This document shows, in pieces, positions 1 through 9,739 of a stretch of 64,000 bases of DNA. This DNA comes from Arthrobacter sp. CJ23 (lineage in GTDB: Bacteria; Actinomycetota; Actinomycetes; Actinomycetales; Micrococcaceae): contig NZ_CP102950.1 in NCBI RefSeq assembly GCF_024741795.1, forward strand, positions 3,162,001 through 3,226,000. Reading direction: 5' to 3'. Position 1 is the first letter of the stretch, and each line of letters starts with the position of its first letter. The notes beneath the pieces are model-generated. The model was not told where the DNA came from. It made no database searches and saw only the letters and a program-made list of their open reading frames with translations. The position numbers and the translations under genes were made by a program.

Positions 1-731
1 CCCATGTTGACGCGGCCGCCGTTGAGCCCCTTCATGGCGATGCCGAATCCGCTGCCCTCCTCCCCCAGCCGGTTGGCAACGGGAACCCGGACGTCCTCGA
101 AGATGACTTGCCGGGTGGGCTGGGCATTCCAGCCCATCTTCTTCTCATTGGGGCCAAAGGACATCCCCTGGGCCCCGGCCGGCACCACGATCGCCGTGAT
201 GCCGCGGCTGCCGGTGTCAGCGGTGCGCGCCATGACCACGTACAGGCCTGCGGATCCGGCCCCCGAGATGAACTGTTTGGTTCCGTTGAGGACGTAATCA
301 TCGCCGTCGCGCACTGCCCTGGTGGTCAGTGCCGCCGCGTCGGACCCTGCGCCCGGTTCCGTCAGGCAATAACTGCCCAGGCACTCCATGGATGCCAGCT
401 GCGGCACCCATGCGGCGCGCTGCTCCGGGTTGCCGAAGGCGTCGATCATCCAGGCCACCATGTTGTGGATGGAAATGTACGCCGCGATGGTGGGGCAGGC
501 CTTGGACAGTTCCTCGAAGATCAGCACCGCATCGGTGCGGCTCATCCCGGAGCCGCCGAAGTCCTCCGAAACGTAAATGCCGCCCATGCCCAGAGTGCCG
601 GCTTCGAGGAGCACGTCCACCGGGAAATGCTTGGTCTCGTCCCATTTGGCCGCGTGCGGCGCGATGGCTGTTGTGGCGAAATCGCGCACGGTCTCCACCA
701 CGGCCTGCTGGTCTTCGGTCAGTTCAAACAT
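1..731 (-). CDS. Acyl-CoA dehydrogenase (C-terminal part outside window)
   Basis: Flavoprotein that oxidises an acyl-CoA to the enoyl-CoA and passes electrons to ETF. The reading frame opens with [18 protein letters not shown], the usual N-terminal helical domain. The family signature [11 protein letters not shown] follows near residue 130 and the substrate/FAD loop [13 protein letters not shown] near 160. The frame runs off the left edge after about 243 residues, so the catalytic Glu region is not visible. ATG at 731 is preferred because AGGA lies 6 nt upstream; an ATG at 737 has no spacing for a ribosome site. The start overlaps the etfA stop by 8 nt, which implies one operon with the ETF genes. 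It resembles branched-chain (isobutyryl-CoA type) enzymes, but the substrate cannot be fixed from this fragment. Confidence 0.88.
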   Translation of the reverse strand, partial: MFELTEDQQAVVETVRDFATTAIAPHAAKWDETKHFPVDVLLEAGTLGMGGIYVSEDFGGSGMSRTDAVLIFEELSKACPTIAAYISIHNMVAWMIDAFGNPEQRAAWVPQLASMECLGSYCLTEPGAGSDAAALTTRAVRDGDDYVLNGTKQFISGAGSAGLYVVMARTADTGSRGITAIVVPAGAQGMSFGPNEKKMGWNAQPTRQVIFEDVRVPVANRLGEEGSGFGIAMKGLNGGRVNM

Positions 732-1719
732 GGACATTCCTGTTCGCGTTGAGGGCCTCGATGAGTTCGGGAACAACGGTGAAGACGTCGCCCACGATGC
801 CGAAGTCGGCCACATCGAAGATGGGCGCGTCACCGTCCTTGTTGATGGCCACAATGGTTTTGGCCGTCTGCATCCCTGCCCGGTGCTGGATGGCCCCGGA
901 GATGCCCAGGGCGATGTACAGCTGCGGGGAAACACTGACGCCGGTCTGGCCCACCTGGGCGGCGTGGCCAACATAGCCGGCGTCGACGGCGGCGCGTGAG
1001 GCCCCGACCGCAGCGCCCAGCGCATCGGCCAGCTGCTCCACGAGGACGAAGTTCTCGGCGGACCCCAGGCCGCGGCCGCCTGAAACCACGGTGGCTGCGC
1101 TGCGCAGTTCAGGGCGGGCAGAGCCGGTGGCGTCGTCGTTGAAGGCGTCGATCACGGCCGCCTTCGCGGAGGAGGCATCCCAGGCGGTCCCGTCCAAGGA
1201 GATCACCGTGAGCTCCGGAACCGCGGGGGGCGCTTGGTCCTCGATGGCCCCCTGCCGGACGGTGATGATCGGCAGACCGCCCTCCACCATGGATTCGACC
1301 CTGTACGCGCCGCCAAACACCGAGTGCTGGACAGCCACCGTGCCTTGCCCGCCGCGCAGCTCCACGGCATCGAGCAGGAGGCCTCCCCCGGTCCGGACCG
1401 CCAGCCGGGCGGCGACTTCGCGCCCGTCCACGGAATTCGGGACAACGACGGCGGCGGGCTGGAAGAGCTCGACGGCGCCGCTCAGCGCCTCCAGTGCGGG
1501 CGTTACCAGGACCGTGTCCGCGGCAGCAGTCACGGCGGAATGGATCCGGACCGCACCCAGCTGGCCAAGCCGCGCGACGTCGTCGTCCGTCAAGGGACGG
1601 GCCGAGGCAACCACTGCAACCGGAGTGCCGAGCCTTGCGGCGGCGGCCAGCAGCCCCCGGGCAGAAGCGGCGATCTCGCCGCGGTGGGAAATTTCAACAA
1701 GCGCCAGGATGTTCGACAT
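724..1719 (-). CDS. etfA: Electron transfer flavoprotein alpha subunit
   Basis: FAD-binding subunit of the ETF heterodimer, which collects electrons from acyl-CoA dehydrogenases. The 331-residue length is typical. The C-terminal FAD domain is clear: [11 protein letters not shown] near residue 213, then [22 protein letters not shown] and the [22 protein letters not shown] segments. An AGGA-type ribosome site precedes ATG 1719. It lies 11 nt after etfB and overlaps the downstream acyl-CoA dehydrogenase, so the three genes probably form one transcript. Confidence 0.96.
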   Translation of the reverse strand: MSNILALVEISHRGEIAASARGLLAAAARLGTPVAVVASARPLTDDDVARLGQLGAVRIHSAVTAAADTVLVTPALEALSGAVELFQPAAVVVPNSVDGREVAARLAVRTGGGLLLDAVELRGGQGTVAVQHSVFGGAYRVESMVEGGLPIITVRQGAIEDQAPPAVPELTVISLDGTAWDASSAKAAVIDAFNDDATGSARPELRSAATVVSGGRGLGSAENFVLVEQLADALGAAVGASRAAVDAGYVGHAAQVGQTGVSVSPQLYIALGISGAIQHRAGMQTAKTIVAINKDGDAPIFDVADFGIVGDVFTVVPELIEALNANRNVHV

Positions 1720-1730
1720 AGCTTTCCTCC

Positions 1731-2507
1731 TCAGACCAAACGGTTCGTGACAAGGAACCCGGCCAGCTCGGCAGCGGCGTTTCCTTCATCGGTGATCTTC
1801 TTGCCGACCGCACGGGCAGGGCGTTCGGCCGTGGATACCACCACGGTCCGGGCAATGCCCTCAGCTGCCGCTGGCAAGCCAAGTCCGGCGGCGGACAGGG
1901 TGGTTACAGGTTTGCGCTTGGCCGTAAGGATGCCCTTGAAGTTGGGGAACCGGGCCTCGGCGCTGCGCTCGGTCACGCTGACCACTGCAGGCAGGACCGC
2001 GTGGACGTTGAGCGTGCCGTTCTCACCCTGGCGGACGCCGCGGACCATGCCCTCGGAGATGTCGGCCGAGGCCAGCGAGCCCAGCAGCGGCAGGCCCAGG
2101 TGCTCGGCCACCATGGCGGGGACCACGCCGCCGCGGCCGTCGGTTGACTCGTTGCCTGCCAGAACCAGGTCGAAGCCGGTGGTCTTCAGCGCCGCCGCCA
2201 GGGTCACCGCCGTGCGGGCGGCGTCGGCGCCGGCCAGGGAGCCGTCAAGGACGTGCACGCCCGCGTCGGCCCCCATGGACAGCGCCTTGCGAAGTGCCTG
2301 GGTGGCCTCATCCGGGCCCATGGTCAGGGCCACCACCTCGGTGCGCTTGTCGGCATCCTTGAGCTGCAGGGCCACCTCGAGGGCGCGCTCGTTGATCTCA
2401 TCCATCACGCGCTCGGCCGAGCCGCGGTCCACTTGCCTGGTGGCCAGGTCCAGTGTCCGTTCCTCGGCCGTGTCCGGCACCTGCTTGATCAGCACGACGA
2501 TCTTCAT
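1731..2507 (-). CDS. etfB: Electron transfer flavoprotein beta subunit
   Basis: AMP-binding subunit of ETF, 258 residues as usual for the family. The N-terminus [13 protein letters not shown] and the segment [21 protein letters not shown] are characteristic, and [15 protein letters not shown] forms part of the nucleotide site. GAGGGAG lies upstream of ATG 2507. This is the first gene of the etfB-etfA-dehydrogenase run on the minus strand, so the promoter should lie in 2508-2690, where I see no clear consensus boxes. Confidence 0.96.
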   Translation of the reverse strand: MKIVVLIKQVPDTAEERTLDLATRQVDRGSAERVMDEINERALEVALQLKDADKRTEVVALTMGPDEATQALRKALSMGADAGVHVLDGSLAGADAARTAVTLAAALKTTGFDLVLAGNESTDGRGGVVPAMVAEHLGLPLLGSLASADISEGMVRGVRQGENGTLNVHAVLPAVVSVTERSAEARFPNFKGILTAKRKPVTTLSAAGLGLPAAAEGIARTVVVSTAERPARAVGKKITDEGNAAAELAGFLVTNRLV

Positions 2508-2692
2508 TCAACAACTCCCTCGGTGTGAACTTGGTGACGCTCTGGATCGAGAATACTAGGAAGTCCAAGTAGTTTCCATAGGTCCGGCGACTTTCTTTCC
2601 ACGGCGGCGCGGCAGGCGGCCAGCTGCGGTGCGGGAAATCCGGTTGCGGCGGGGGAACCGGCCGAGGGGAAGACCGGGACCGGGGGAAATGC

Positions 2693-2729
2693 AGAAGGTC
2701 CCAATCAGCATGGCTGATCGGGACCTTCT
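2693..2729 (-). terminator. Terminator of first initiator tRNA gene
   Basis: A near-perfect hairpin with 16-nt arms at 2694-2709 and 2713-2728 around a 3-nt loop lies just downstream (minus strand) of the tRNA at 2738-2811. The minus-strand stem ends in CCTTCTG, so the U-tract is weak. The stem sequence is related to that of the second terminator at 2902-2943, which suggests the whole tRNA-terminator unit was duplicated. Confidence 0.7.
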
Positions 2730-2737
2730 CGACGTGG

Positions 2738-2811
2738 TTGCGGGGACAGGATTTGAACCTGTGACCTCTGGGTTATGAGCCCAGCGAGCTACCGAACTGC
2801 TCCACCCCGCG
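2738..2811 (-). tRNA. Initiator tRNA-fMet (CAU), CCA encoded
   Basis: The minus strand folds into a full cloverleaf with anticodon CAU flanked by GGGCT and AACCC, and a TTCAAAT T-loop. The acceptor strands CGCGGGG and CCCCGCA leave a C1-A72 mismatch, the hallmark of bacterial initiator tRNA. Discriminator A is followed by genomic CCA at 2737-2735. The mature body is 74 nt and identical to the second copy at 2949-3022. Confidence 0.96.
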
Positions 2812-2901
2812 GCGTAATACCAACTCTACCCCGCCCGGCGGGCACCGCCGACCACGGGCCCTGTGGGATGCGGCACGGAGGCCCAGCACCCCAGGCACAA
2901 C

Positions 2902-2943
2902 AAAAAGGTCCGGATCAGTCTTTCCACTGATCCGGACCTTTTC
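2902..2943 (-). terminator. Terminator of second initiator tRNA gene
   Basis: Perfect 16-nt arms at 2903-2918 and 2927-2942 enclose an 8-nt loop. Read on the minus strand the stem ends in CCTTTTTG, a good Rho-independent terminator 6 nt downstream of the tRNA at 2949-3022. Confidence 0.85.
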
Positions 2944-2948
2944 TCCAG

Positions 2949-3022
2949 TTGCGGGGACAGGATTTGAACCTGTGACCTCTGGGTTATGAGCCCAGCGAGC
3001 TACCGAACTGCTCCACCCCGCG
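2949..3022 (-). tRNA. Initiator tRNA-fMet (CAU), CCA not encoded
   Basis: Same 74-nt cloverleaf as the copy at 2738-2811, with the C1-A72 mismatch and CAU anticodon. The sequence after the discriminator A is CTGG, so here CCA must be added by nucleotidyltransferase. A strong terminator follows, so each copy appears to be its own transcription unit. Confidence 0.96.
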
Positions 3023-3142
3023 TCGCAAGAACAACATTACCGTCCGGTGAATGGCAGACCAAATCCTGGCGGCGTGATGTGCATCTCCCCGGCCCCGAAG
3101 ACGCCGCCCTGCCCCGGCCAAGGGCCCGAAACCCGGGGCACG

Positions 3143-3183
3143 AAAAAACCGGCGCCCGCCCCGTTCAGGGCTGGCGCCGGCTT
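3143..3183 (-). terminator. Terminator downstream of UPF0182 gene
   Basis: Arms CCGGCGCC (3149-3156) and GGCGCCGG (3173-3180) form a strong stem. On the minus strand it is followed by TTTTTT at 3148-3143, a textbook intrinsic terminator about 55 nt after the stop of the UPF0182 gene. Confidence 0.88.
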
Positions 3184-3237
3184 CATCGCTGCCGTTCCGT
3201 CAGGCTGTGTGCCGGGCGGCCCGCTGGACAGTCACCT

Positions 3238-6234
3238 TTATTTGCTGGCCGACGGCGACGGGCTGGCGCTCGGTGACGGGCTCGGCGTCGTGACCGGTTC
3301 CGGGACCACACCCAGGCGGGTCTCGGCGTCGATGGCCTTCTTCAGGGCCTCCGACAGCTTGGTCTGCTGGGCGCCGTAGCCGGCGAAGTCGCCCTTGGCG
3401 AGGGCGGCCTGGCCGTCCGCGATGGCCTTGTTGGCCTCGTCCAGGGCCGCCTTCAGGTCTGCCTTGGCATCGGCGGTGCCGGGTGTGGTCGGAGTGGTCC
3501 CCGGCGTGCCGGGCGTCTGCCCGTTGTTCGCCGAGTCGCCTGCCGTGGCGCCGGAATCGCCGCCGAAGAGCTCATCCAAGGCTTCGTCGAGGGTGGGCGC
3601 GAAGCCCACCTTGTCGCCGAAAGCCACCAGGACGCGCTGCAGCGTGGGGTAGGACGTCTCACCGGTGGACTTCAGGTAGACCGGCTGCACGTACAGCAGA
3701 CCGCCACCCACGGGAAGGGTCAACAAGTTGCCGTTCAGCACATCGGAGGCGCCCTGGCGCAGCAGGTTCAGCTCCCGCGATACTTCCGGATCGGAGTTGA
3801 ACTTGTTCTGGGCCTGGCCGGGTCCGGGCACCTGCGTGTCCGTAGGCAGCTGCAGGAGGCGCAACTGCCCGTAGTTCTCGGACTTGACGCCCTGGACGCT
3901 GCCCGCATCGGAGTCCGCGGCCAGGAAGCCGTAGAGGATGTTGCGGGCGTTGCCGTTGACCACCTGCGGGATGAAGGACGAGGTCAGCTGGAAGGCCGGC
4001 TTGTCCTGGTCCGGCATCTGCAGCGACATGTAGAACGGCGGCTGCTTGACAGGATCCGTGACCGTGGGGTCGTTCGGAACGCTCCAGGCGTCAACGTTGT
4101 TGTAGAACCGGTCCGCGTCGGTGACGTGGTAGCGTCCCAGCAGTTCACGCTGGACCTTGAACAGGTCCTCCGGGTAACGGACGTGGCTCATGAGCTGGCC
4201 GGACATCTCCGTGAACGGCTTGATGGTGCTCGGGAAGATCTTCTGCCACGATTTCAGGATGGGGTCCTGGTCGTCCCAGGCGTACAGGGTCACCGAGCCG
4301 TCATAGGCGTCCACGGTGGCCTTGACCGAGTTCCGGATGTAGTTCACGGCGGTGTTCGGGAGGACGGCGGTGCGCCCTGCGGTGGTCTGCGAATCGGAGG
4401 TGGCGCTCTGCAGCTGCTGCTGCTGGGAGTACGGGAAGTACTGGCTGGTGGTGTAGCCGTCCACGATCCACTTCACGCGGCCGTCCACCACGGCCGGGTA
4501 GGCGTTGCCGTCCACCGTCAGATAGGGGGCCACCTTTTCGACGCGCTCGCGGGGCGTGCGGTCGTAGAGGATCTGGGACTTCTCGTTGACGCCATCGGAG
4601 AGCAACAGGTCCGAGGACTGGAACTTGATGGAGTACAGGATCTTGTTCAGCCAGTTGCCGACGTTCGGGCCGCCGTTGCCCGTGAAGGTGTACTGGGTGT
4701 CGGCGGTGGCGTCCTTACCGGCGGGACGGTCCTGTTCACGGTGGGCGGCACCTTCCGGGGCCCCCACAATGGAGTAGTCCAGGGTGTTTTCACCGAAGTA
4801 GATGCGCGGCTGGTAGTTGGTGTCGTTGCCGAGCACGCCGGTGGAGGGGATGCCGGAGAGCAGGAACTCGGGCTTGCCGTCGGCGGTGAACTTGTTGCCC
4901 TTCGCCGCTACCACGCCGTAGCCGTGGGTGTAGACCGTGTGCCGGTTGACCCATGTCTGCTGGCCTTGGCTGACATTGTCCACATTCAGTTCACGGACCG
5001 CGATGACGGTGTCCTGGACCTTGCCGTCCACGGTGTACCGGTCCACATTCAGGCTCTTAGGGAACTGGTAGTACGGGCGGTACTGTTCCAGCTGGCCGAA
5101 GGCGGAGGACACCAGGTTCGGGTCCAGGAGGCGGATGTTGGCCGCCGTCGATGCGTCCTTGGCCAGGGCGCCCGTGGTGGCAGTGGTGGTGGCCTCATAC
5201 GCGGATGCCTGGACCTTGTCCAGGCCGTAAGCGGAGCGCGTCATGGAGATATTGCGCTCAATGAACTTGTTTTCCAGGGTCTGCTCGGAAGGGCGGACCT
5301 GGAACTGCTGGATGACCCACGGGTAGACGCCGCCGGCCAGGATGGCCGTGATGATCAGCATTGCAGTGCCGATCACCGGGAGGCGCCAGCGGCCGATCAC
5401 GGCGGCCACGATGAACAGGATGGCTACCAATCCCGCGGCGACGGCGAGGATCGCCTTCGTGGGGATGACCGCGTTCACGTCCGTGTACAGCGCACCGGCC
5501 CAGCGCCCCGGGTTGGAGCTCTGCAGTGTGGCGTAGCTGTCCAGCCAGAAGTTGGCGCCCAGCAGCAGGAGGAAGAACGCACCGGTGACAGCGAGGTGGA
5601 TCTGGGCTGCGCGGCTGGTGAAAATGCCGCGTTCCATGAGCCGGATGCTGCCGTAGAGGTAGTGGGTCAGGATGCCGGCGATGCCCGCCACCACCGCGAT
5701 GCTGATGAGGAAGCCGGTGAGGAAGCCCAGGAACGGCAGTGTCATCAGGTAGAAACTGATGTCCAGGCCGAACTGCGGGTCCGTCTGGCCGAACTGCTCC
5801 TGGTTGAAGAACAGCAGCACCTTCTGCCACTGGCTGGCGGCCGCGCTGCCGGCAAAGAGACCGAACAGCACCGGCAGGCCCACCATGACCACGCGGCGCA
5901 CAGGTTCAAGCTGCGCCTGGTAGCGGTTGAGGTTGTCGCGGGATTCGGCGTCCGGGGCATACACGGGCCGGGCGTGGTAGGCGATGCGGATGGCGTAGAA
6001 CACGGCCGCGAACATCAGGATGAAGCCGACCAGGAAGGTGATGATCCGGGCCAGGTTTTCCCGGACGTAGACTTCGAAGAAGCCCAGCTGCTGGTACCAG
6101 AGGACATCAGTCCAGACGTTGGCGAAGAAGATGAAGCCCACGACGGCCACCGCGACGACGATCAAAGTCGGCGTCAGGGCACCCCGTCTCAGCGGCGGTC
6201 TTCCGGGCGGGTTGGAGCTGGCGGGACGGGACAA
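3238..6234 (-). CDS. UPF0182 family large membrane protein
   Basis: A 998-residue protein of the actinobacterial UPF0182 family, whose biochemical role is not established. About seven hydrophobic segments lie in the first 330 residues, including [19 protein letters not shown] near residue 20. A large presumably extracytoplasmic domain (about 330-900) follows, then a Pro/Thr/Ala-rich low-complexity tail ending in [15 protein letters not shown]. The family motif [17 protein letters not shown] is present. The chosen start is TTG 6234 with GAGGT about 9 nt upstream; no better ATG is in frame nearby. The PDZ/Lon-like protease gene lies next door with a 133-nt gap, as in other actinobacteria. Confidence 0.93.
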   Translation of the reverse strand: MSRPASSNPPGRPPLRRGALTPTLIVVAVAVVGFIFFANVWTDVLWYQQLGFFEVYVRENLARIITFLVGFILMFAAVFYAIRIAYHARPVYAPDAESRDNLNRYQAQLEPVRRVVMVGLPVLFGLFAGSAAASQWQKVLLFFNQEQFGQTDPQFGLDISFYLMTLPFLGFLTGFLISIAVVAGIAGILTHYLYGSIRLMERGIFTSRAAQIHLAVTGAFFLLLLGANFWLDSYATLQSSNPGRWAGALYTDVNAVIPTKAILAVAAGLVAILFIVAAVIGRWRLPVIGTAMLIITAILAGGVYPWVIQQFQVRPSEQTLENKFIERNISMTRSAYGLDKVQASAYEATTTATTGALAKDASTAANIRLLDPNLVSSAFGQLEQYRPYYQFPKSLNVDRYTVDGKVQDTVIAVRELNVDNVSQGQQTWVNRHTVYTHGYGVVAAKGNKFTADGKPEFLLSGIPSTGVLGNDTNYQPRIYFGENTLDYSIVGAPEGAAHREQDRPAGKDATADTQYTFTGNGGPNVGNWLNKILYSIKFQSSDLLLSDGVNEKSQILYDRTPRERVEKVAPYLTVDGNAYPAVVDGRVKWIVDGYTTSQYFPYSQQQQLQSATSDSQTTAGRTAVLPNTAVNYIRNSVKATVDAYDGSVTLYAWDDQDPILKSWQKIFPSTIKPFTEMSGQLMSHVRYPEDLFKVQRELLGRYHVTDADRFYNNVDAWSVPNDPTVTDPVKQPPFYMSLQMPDQDKPAFQLTSSFIPQVVNGNARNILYGFLAADSDAGSVQGVKSENYGQLRLLQLPTDTQVPGPGQAQNKFNSDPEVSRELNLLRQGASDVLNGNLLTLPVGGGLLYVQPVYLKSTGETSYPTLQRVLVAFGDKVGFAPTLDEALDELFGGDSGATAGDSANNGQTPGTPGTTPTTPGTADAKADLKAALDEANKAIADGQAALAKGDFAGYGAQQTKLSEALKKAIDAETRLGVVPEPVTTPSPSPSASPSPSASK

Positions 6235-6367
6235 ACTCGGTACCTCATAGCTGGTCGTCAGTTAACAGTCGGTGTGCGTGTGTCTGACGGCCCCTAACCG
6301 GAAGCTGATGGCGAAAGGGCCGTCATATGTGCCACGAGTGGCGGTAGAGCTAAGTTCCACGGTCAGT

Positions 6368-7504
6368 CTAGTTGTTGGAGCATGCGGGAAGGCGCGCCGT
6401 GTCCTGTCCGGCGGCGAGCCGCTCCACGGCGGCTGTCGCCTCCGACAGTGTGGCCACCTTGACCACCTGGAGCCCCTCCGGAACGTGGCCCACCACGTCG
6501 TCACAGTTCTCCGCGGGAGCCAGGAACATGGTGGCGCCGCCCTCCCGGGCACTGTGCATCTTCTGGGCGATCCCGCCAATGGGCCCTACCTCGCCTTCCG
6601 GCGAAATGGTACCGGTTCCGGCGATGTGCTTTCCGCCCGTCAGATCGCCCGGCGTCACGGTGTCCATGATCCCCAGGGCGAACATCATTCCGGCGCTGGG
6701 GCCGCCGACGTTGTCGAGGGAAATGCTGACATCGAACGGGAACGTGAAGTCGTACCCGAGCAGCACCCCGAGCACGTAGCGGCCGGAAGTGCCCTTGCCG
6801 GGCGTGATGGTTTCCGTTATCGGGGTGCCGTTGCGGTCAACCACCACGACGGCGGGTGCCCCGGCGCCGGCGGCCAGCTCGGCCTGGATGGTGCTGAGGG
6901 TGCTTGCGGGCTTGCCGTTGATGGAAGTGAAAACGTCGCCTTCCTGCAGTTTCCCGGCCGAGGCCGAGGAATCGCTGAGCCCCGCGATCTGCAGCTTCTG
7001 CCCGAAGGGGATCTTCAGTTCCCGGAGCGCAGCCGCCACAGCGTTCTCCTGGGAGGTGGCCATCGCCACGGTGCTTTCCTGCGCCGACTGCTCTTCGGTG
7101 ACACCCTTGGGGAACACCAGTTCCTCCGGATAGACCGCCTGCGTGCTGTCCACCCATGCCCTGAAGGCGTCGAAAATGGTCACCGGGCCCTTCGGGCCGC
7201 CGCTGATGTAGACGGTCGTGAGATCCAGGCGGCCCTTGGCCGGATAGCTCTCATGTCCGCGGACGGAGATGACGGGATGGTCGCCGCTGGTGCCCAGGGT
7301 GTTGAAGACGGGACCGGGCGACTCGATGACGTACGGCACGGGAAGGGCGGCTGCGCCGATGCCCAGGCCCAGCGCCAGAAGGCCGGAGACCATCATGATC
7401 CTGTAGCGCTTATCCCGCGGCGGTTCCGGCGGCACGGGCTGCCAGCCGGCGTCGAACGTGGACGCCGGATCCGCTGGTTCAGCGGGGGGCGGCAAAGTAG
7501 TCAA
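6368..7504 (-). CDS. PDZ and Lon-like (S16) membrane-anchored protease
   Basis: A 378-residue protein of the YlbL type. One N-terminal transmembrane segment (IMMVSGLLALGLGIGAAALP, about residues 38-57) anchors it. A PDZ domain (around LQEGDVFTSINGKPAS) follows, then a Lon proteolytic domain. The Ser of GGPSAGMMFALGI and the Lys of GGKHIAGTGTISPEG match the S16 Ser-Lys dyad, and there is no AAA+ ATPase. TTG 7504 is chosen because GGAGAGG lies 6 nt before it; longer frames upstream have no family similarity. It probably cleaves membrane or exported substrates outside the cytoplasm, by analogy with YlbL; targets are unknown. Confidence 0.92.
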   Translation of the reverse strand: MTTLPPPAEPADPASTFDAGWQPVPPEPPRDKRYRIMMVSGLLALGLGIGAAALPVPYVIESPGPVFNTLGTSGDHPVISVRGHESYPAKGRLDLTTVYISGGPKGPVTIFDAFRAWVDSTQAVYPEELVFPKGVTEEQSAQESTVAMATSQENAVAAALRELKIPFGQKLQIAGLSDSSASAGKLQEGDVFTSINGKPASTLSTIQAELAAGAGAPAVVVVDRNGTPITETITPGKGTSGRYVLGVLLGYDFTFPFDVSISLDNVGGPSAGMMFALGIMDTVTPGDLTGGKHIAGTGTISPEGEVGPIGGIAQKMHSAREGGATMFLAPAENCDDVVGHVPEGLQVVKVATLSEATAAVERLAAGQDTARLPACSNN

Positions 7505-7718
7505 TGAGGGCCTCTCCGCGTCTGCATGCTTCTGCGCGACGCTATGGCTCCGGCCACCCAATTGCGGCGACGGGCACGTACCAAATATCCACCCTACGCT
7601 GTCGGGCGCCCCGGGAGTGCTTTGCCTACAGCGAACGGTGCCAGATTCAGGCAGACAGCCCCGGGGCTGCGCGGTACGGTGAAAGAGATCACCAGCCAGT
7701 TCGACGATCGGCGGCACC

Positions 7719-9149
7719 ATGACCTCCAACCCCAACAACCCGTCCAACGACGACGACACGCCCAAGGATCCGCTGGCAGAGATGCTGCAGAACCTGATGG
7801 GCGGGCAGGGACTGGGGAACATCGATCCCGCTGAACTGGCCAAGGCAGCCGGCCTGCCCAACGATCCCCAGCTCCTCCAGCAGATGTTCGCCCAGGTGCA
7901 GGCCATGATGAGCTCCACCTCCGAGGGGCCCGTCAACTGGCAGCTGGCGCATGAGAACGCGCGCCGTGTTGCGGCCGCCGGCAGCGACCCATCCGTGAAT
8001 TCCGCGCAGGCCCGCGAGATCGACGAGGCCCTGCGCCTGGCCGAGCTGTGGCTGGACCCCGTCACCGACCTTTCCGCCACGGGCCTCATCGGAAGGGCCT
8101 GGTCCCGTGCCGAGTGGGTCGAAGCAACCCTGGGCACCTGGAAGCGCCTCACCGAACCGGTGGCCAACAGCATCGCCAACGCGCTTTCGGACGCTTTGTC
8201 CCAGCAGATGCCCGAAGAGATGAAGTCCATGATGGGCGGCGCGTCCAACGTGCTGCAGAACATGGGCGGCGCCATCTTCGGCATGCAGCTGGGCCAGGCC
8301 ATCGGCGCCCTTTCAGCAGAGGTCGTCAGCTCCACTGATATCGGCGTGCCGCTCGCGGACCTGGAAATGGCCCTGCTGCCCGCCAACGTGGCGAAGTTCG
8401 GTGAAGGGCTCAGCCTGCCGGAGAACGACGTCCGCCTGTTCCTGGCCGTCCGCGAGGCCGCGCATGCGCGCCTGTTCGTACAGGTTCCGTGGCTCCGTGG
8501 CCACCTTCTCGGAGCGATCGAGGCCTACGCCCGCGGCATCCACATCGACATGTCCCGCATCGAGGACCTCGCCCGCGATCTGGATCCCAGCAACCCGGAA
8601 GGCATCCAGGAAGCCCTGTCGCAGGGTGTCTTCACCCCGGAACGCACCCCGGAGCAGACGGCGGCCCTGGAGAAGCTGGAAACCGCGCTGGCGCTGGTGG
8701 AGGGCTGGGTGGACGAACTCACGGCCGCCGCCACGGAAAAGCTCCTGCCTTCGGCCACGGCCCTGCGCGAAACGGTCCGCCGCCGCCGCGCCACGGGCGG
8801 CCCCGCCGAACACGCCTTCTCCTCCCTCGTGGGCCTTGAACTGCGCCCGCGCCGGCTTCGGGAGGCGGCCACGCTGTGGGCGACACTCACCAAGGAACGG
8901 GGCATCGCAGGCCGCGACGCCATCTGGCACCACCCCGATCTCCTGCCGACCGGCGAAGACCTGGACGATCCCCTGGGCTTCTCCGAGCGGCGGCGCCTGG
9001 CCGAAGCCAGCGACAGCGAGGTGGACGACGCCCTGCAGAAGCTGCTCAGCGGCGGCTACGACACCCCGGCCGAAGGCCCTTCCGATGCTGCAGGGCCGGA
9101 AGACGGCGATGCTCCGGACGGAACGGATTCCGGCGAAGCCAAGGCCTAA
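7719..9149 (+). CDS. DUF2342 / TIGR03624 family protein (annotated zinc-dependent metalloprotease)
   Basis: A 476-residue actinobacterial protein that databases usually label putative hydrolase or zinc-dependent metalloprotease. The characteristic segment AAHARLFVQVPWLRGHLLGAI occurs near residues 250-270. A helical C-terminal half is followed by an acidic Gly/Asp-rich tail (about 440-476). I see no HEXXH motif, so protease activity is not shown by the sequence. It is divergent from the Lon-like protease gene across a 214-nt gap and convergent with the YgjP-like gene, whose stop overlaps its own. A TACGGT box at 7674-7679 could be its -10. Confidence 0.85.
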   Translation: MTSNPNNPSNDDDTPKDPLAEMLQNLMGGQGLGNIDPAELAKAAGLPNDPQLLQQMFAQVQAMMSSTSEGPVNWQLAHENARRVAAAGSDPSVNSAQAREIDEALRLAELWLDPVTDLSATGLIGRAWSRAEWVEATLGTWKRLTEPVANSIANALSDALSQQMPEEMKSMMGGASNVLQNMGGAIFGMQLGQAIGALSAEVVSSTDIGVPLADLEMALLPANVAKFGEGLSLPENDVRLFLAVREAAHARLFVQVPWLRGHLLGAIEAYARGIHIDMSRIEDLARDLDPSNPEGIQEALSQGVFTPERTPEQTAALEKLETALALVEGWVDELTAAATEKLLPSATALRETVRRRRATGGPAEHAFSSLVGLELRPRRLREAATLWATLTKERGIAGRDAIWHHPDLLPTGEDLDDPLGFSERRRLAEASDSEVDDALQKLLSGGYDTPAEGPSDAAGPEDGDAPDGTDSGEAKA

Positions 9150-9739
9150 GCGCCTTCGTCCTGGCCCAGCCCGCGCGAAGTGGCGAAGGTGACGCCTTCC
9201 AGGAAGGCCTTGGCACGTTCGGTCTCCGGGTAGGCCTCCAGCAGCCGCCAGAAGGCGGCGTTGTGCCCGGCGATGAGCAGGTGCGCGAGCTCGTGCAGCA
9301 GCACGTAGTCGATCACCCACTGCGGCATGGGCCGCAGCTTGTCAGAGAGCCTGATGCTCCCGTCCGCCGGCGTGGCCGATCCCCAACGTGAGTTCTGGTT
9401 GCCCACCCAGCGGACCGACGTCGGGACCGCCCGGCCGCCCAGGTACGTCCGGGAGAGCACGGCGGCATGTTCGGCGAGTGCGGCATCGCTGGCGGGGCGG
9501 CGCCTCCCGCCGCCCCGGGTGCGGCGCTCCCCCTGCTTGCGCAGCTTGTCCAGCATCCGCCGGACCCACTCGCTCTCCTGCGCCTTCGTGAAGTGGGCGG
9601 GAATGGCAACCACGGCTTTGCCGTCCTCCCAGAACGCCGCCACGGTGCGGCTGCGCCTGACCGAACGTCGGACGATCACGGGGGCGCCGTCATCGGTGGT
9701 CAAGTCGCCGGTGGTCAAGTCGCCGGCAATGGGCGGCAT
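9146..9739 (-). CDS. YgjP-like M48/DUF45 metallopeptidase
   Basis: A 197-residue protein with the zinc motif HELAHLLIAGHNAAFW: His149, Glu150 and His153 form HEXXH and His159 sits in the downstream GHNxxFW element of this family. SRWGSATPADGSIRLSDKL is the conserved substrate-groove stretch. Physiological substrates are unknown. The start ATG 9739 overlaps the uvrD2 stop by one base (TAATG), so it is probably translated by coupling. The N-terminus contains a short tandem repeat (GDLTTGDLTTDD) caused by a duplicated 15-bp DNA unit near 9700-9725. Confidence 0.9.
   Translation of the reverse strand: MPPIAGDLTTGDLTTDDGAPVIVRRSVRRSRTVAAFWEDGKAVVAIPAHFTKAQESEWVRRMLDKLRKQGERRTRGGGRRRPASDAALAEHAAVLSRTYLGGRAVPTSVRWVGNQNSRWGSATPADGSIRLSDKLRPMPQWVIDYVLLHELAHLLIAGHNAAFWRLLEAYPETERAKAFLEGVTFATSRGLGQDEGA

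Noticed and set aside
4126..6297. A 723-codon plus-strand frame opposite the UPF0182 gene.
   Set aside because: Composition is Val/Gly/Arg/His-rich without family motifs, typical of a shadow frame; the minus-strand gene is well supported.
7505..8386. N-terminal extension of the PDZ/Lon-like protease frame into the divergent gene.
   Set aside because: The extension overlaps the DUF2342 coding region and has no family similarity; TTG 7504 with a good ribosome site is preferred.
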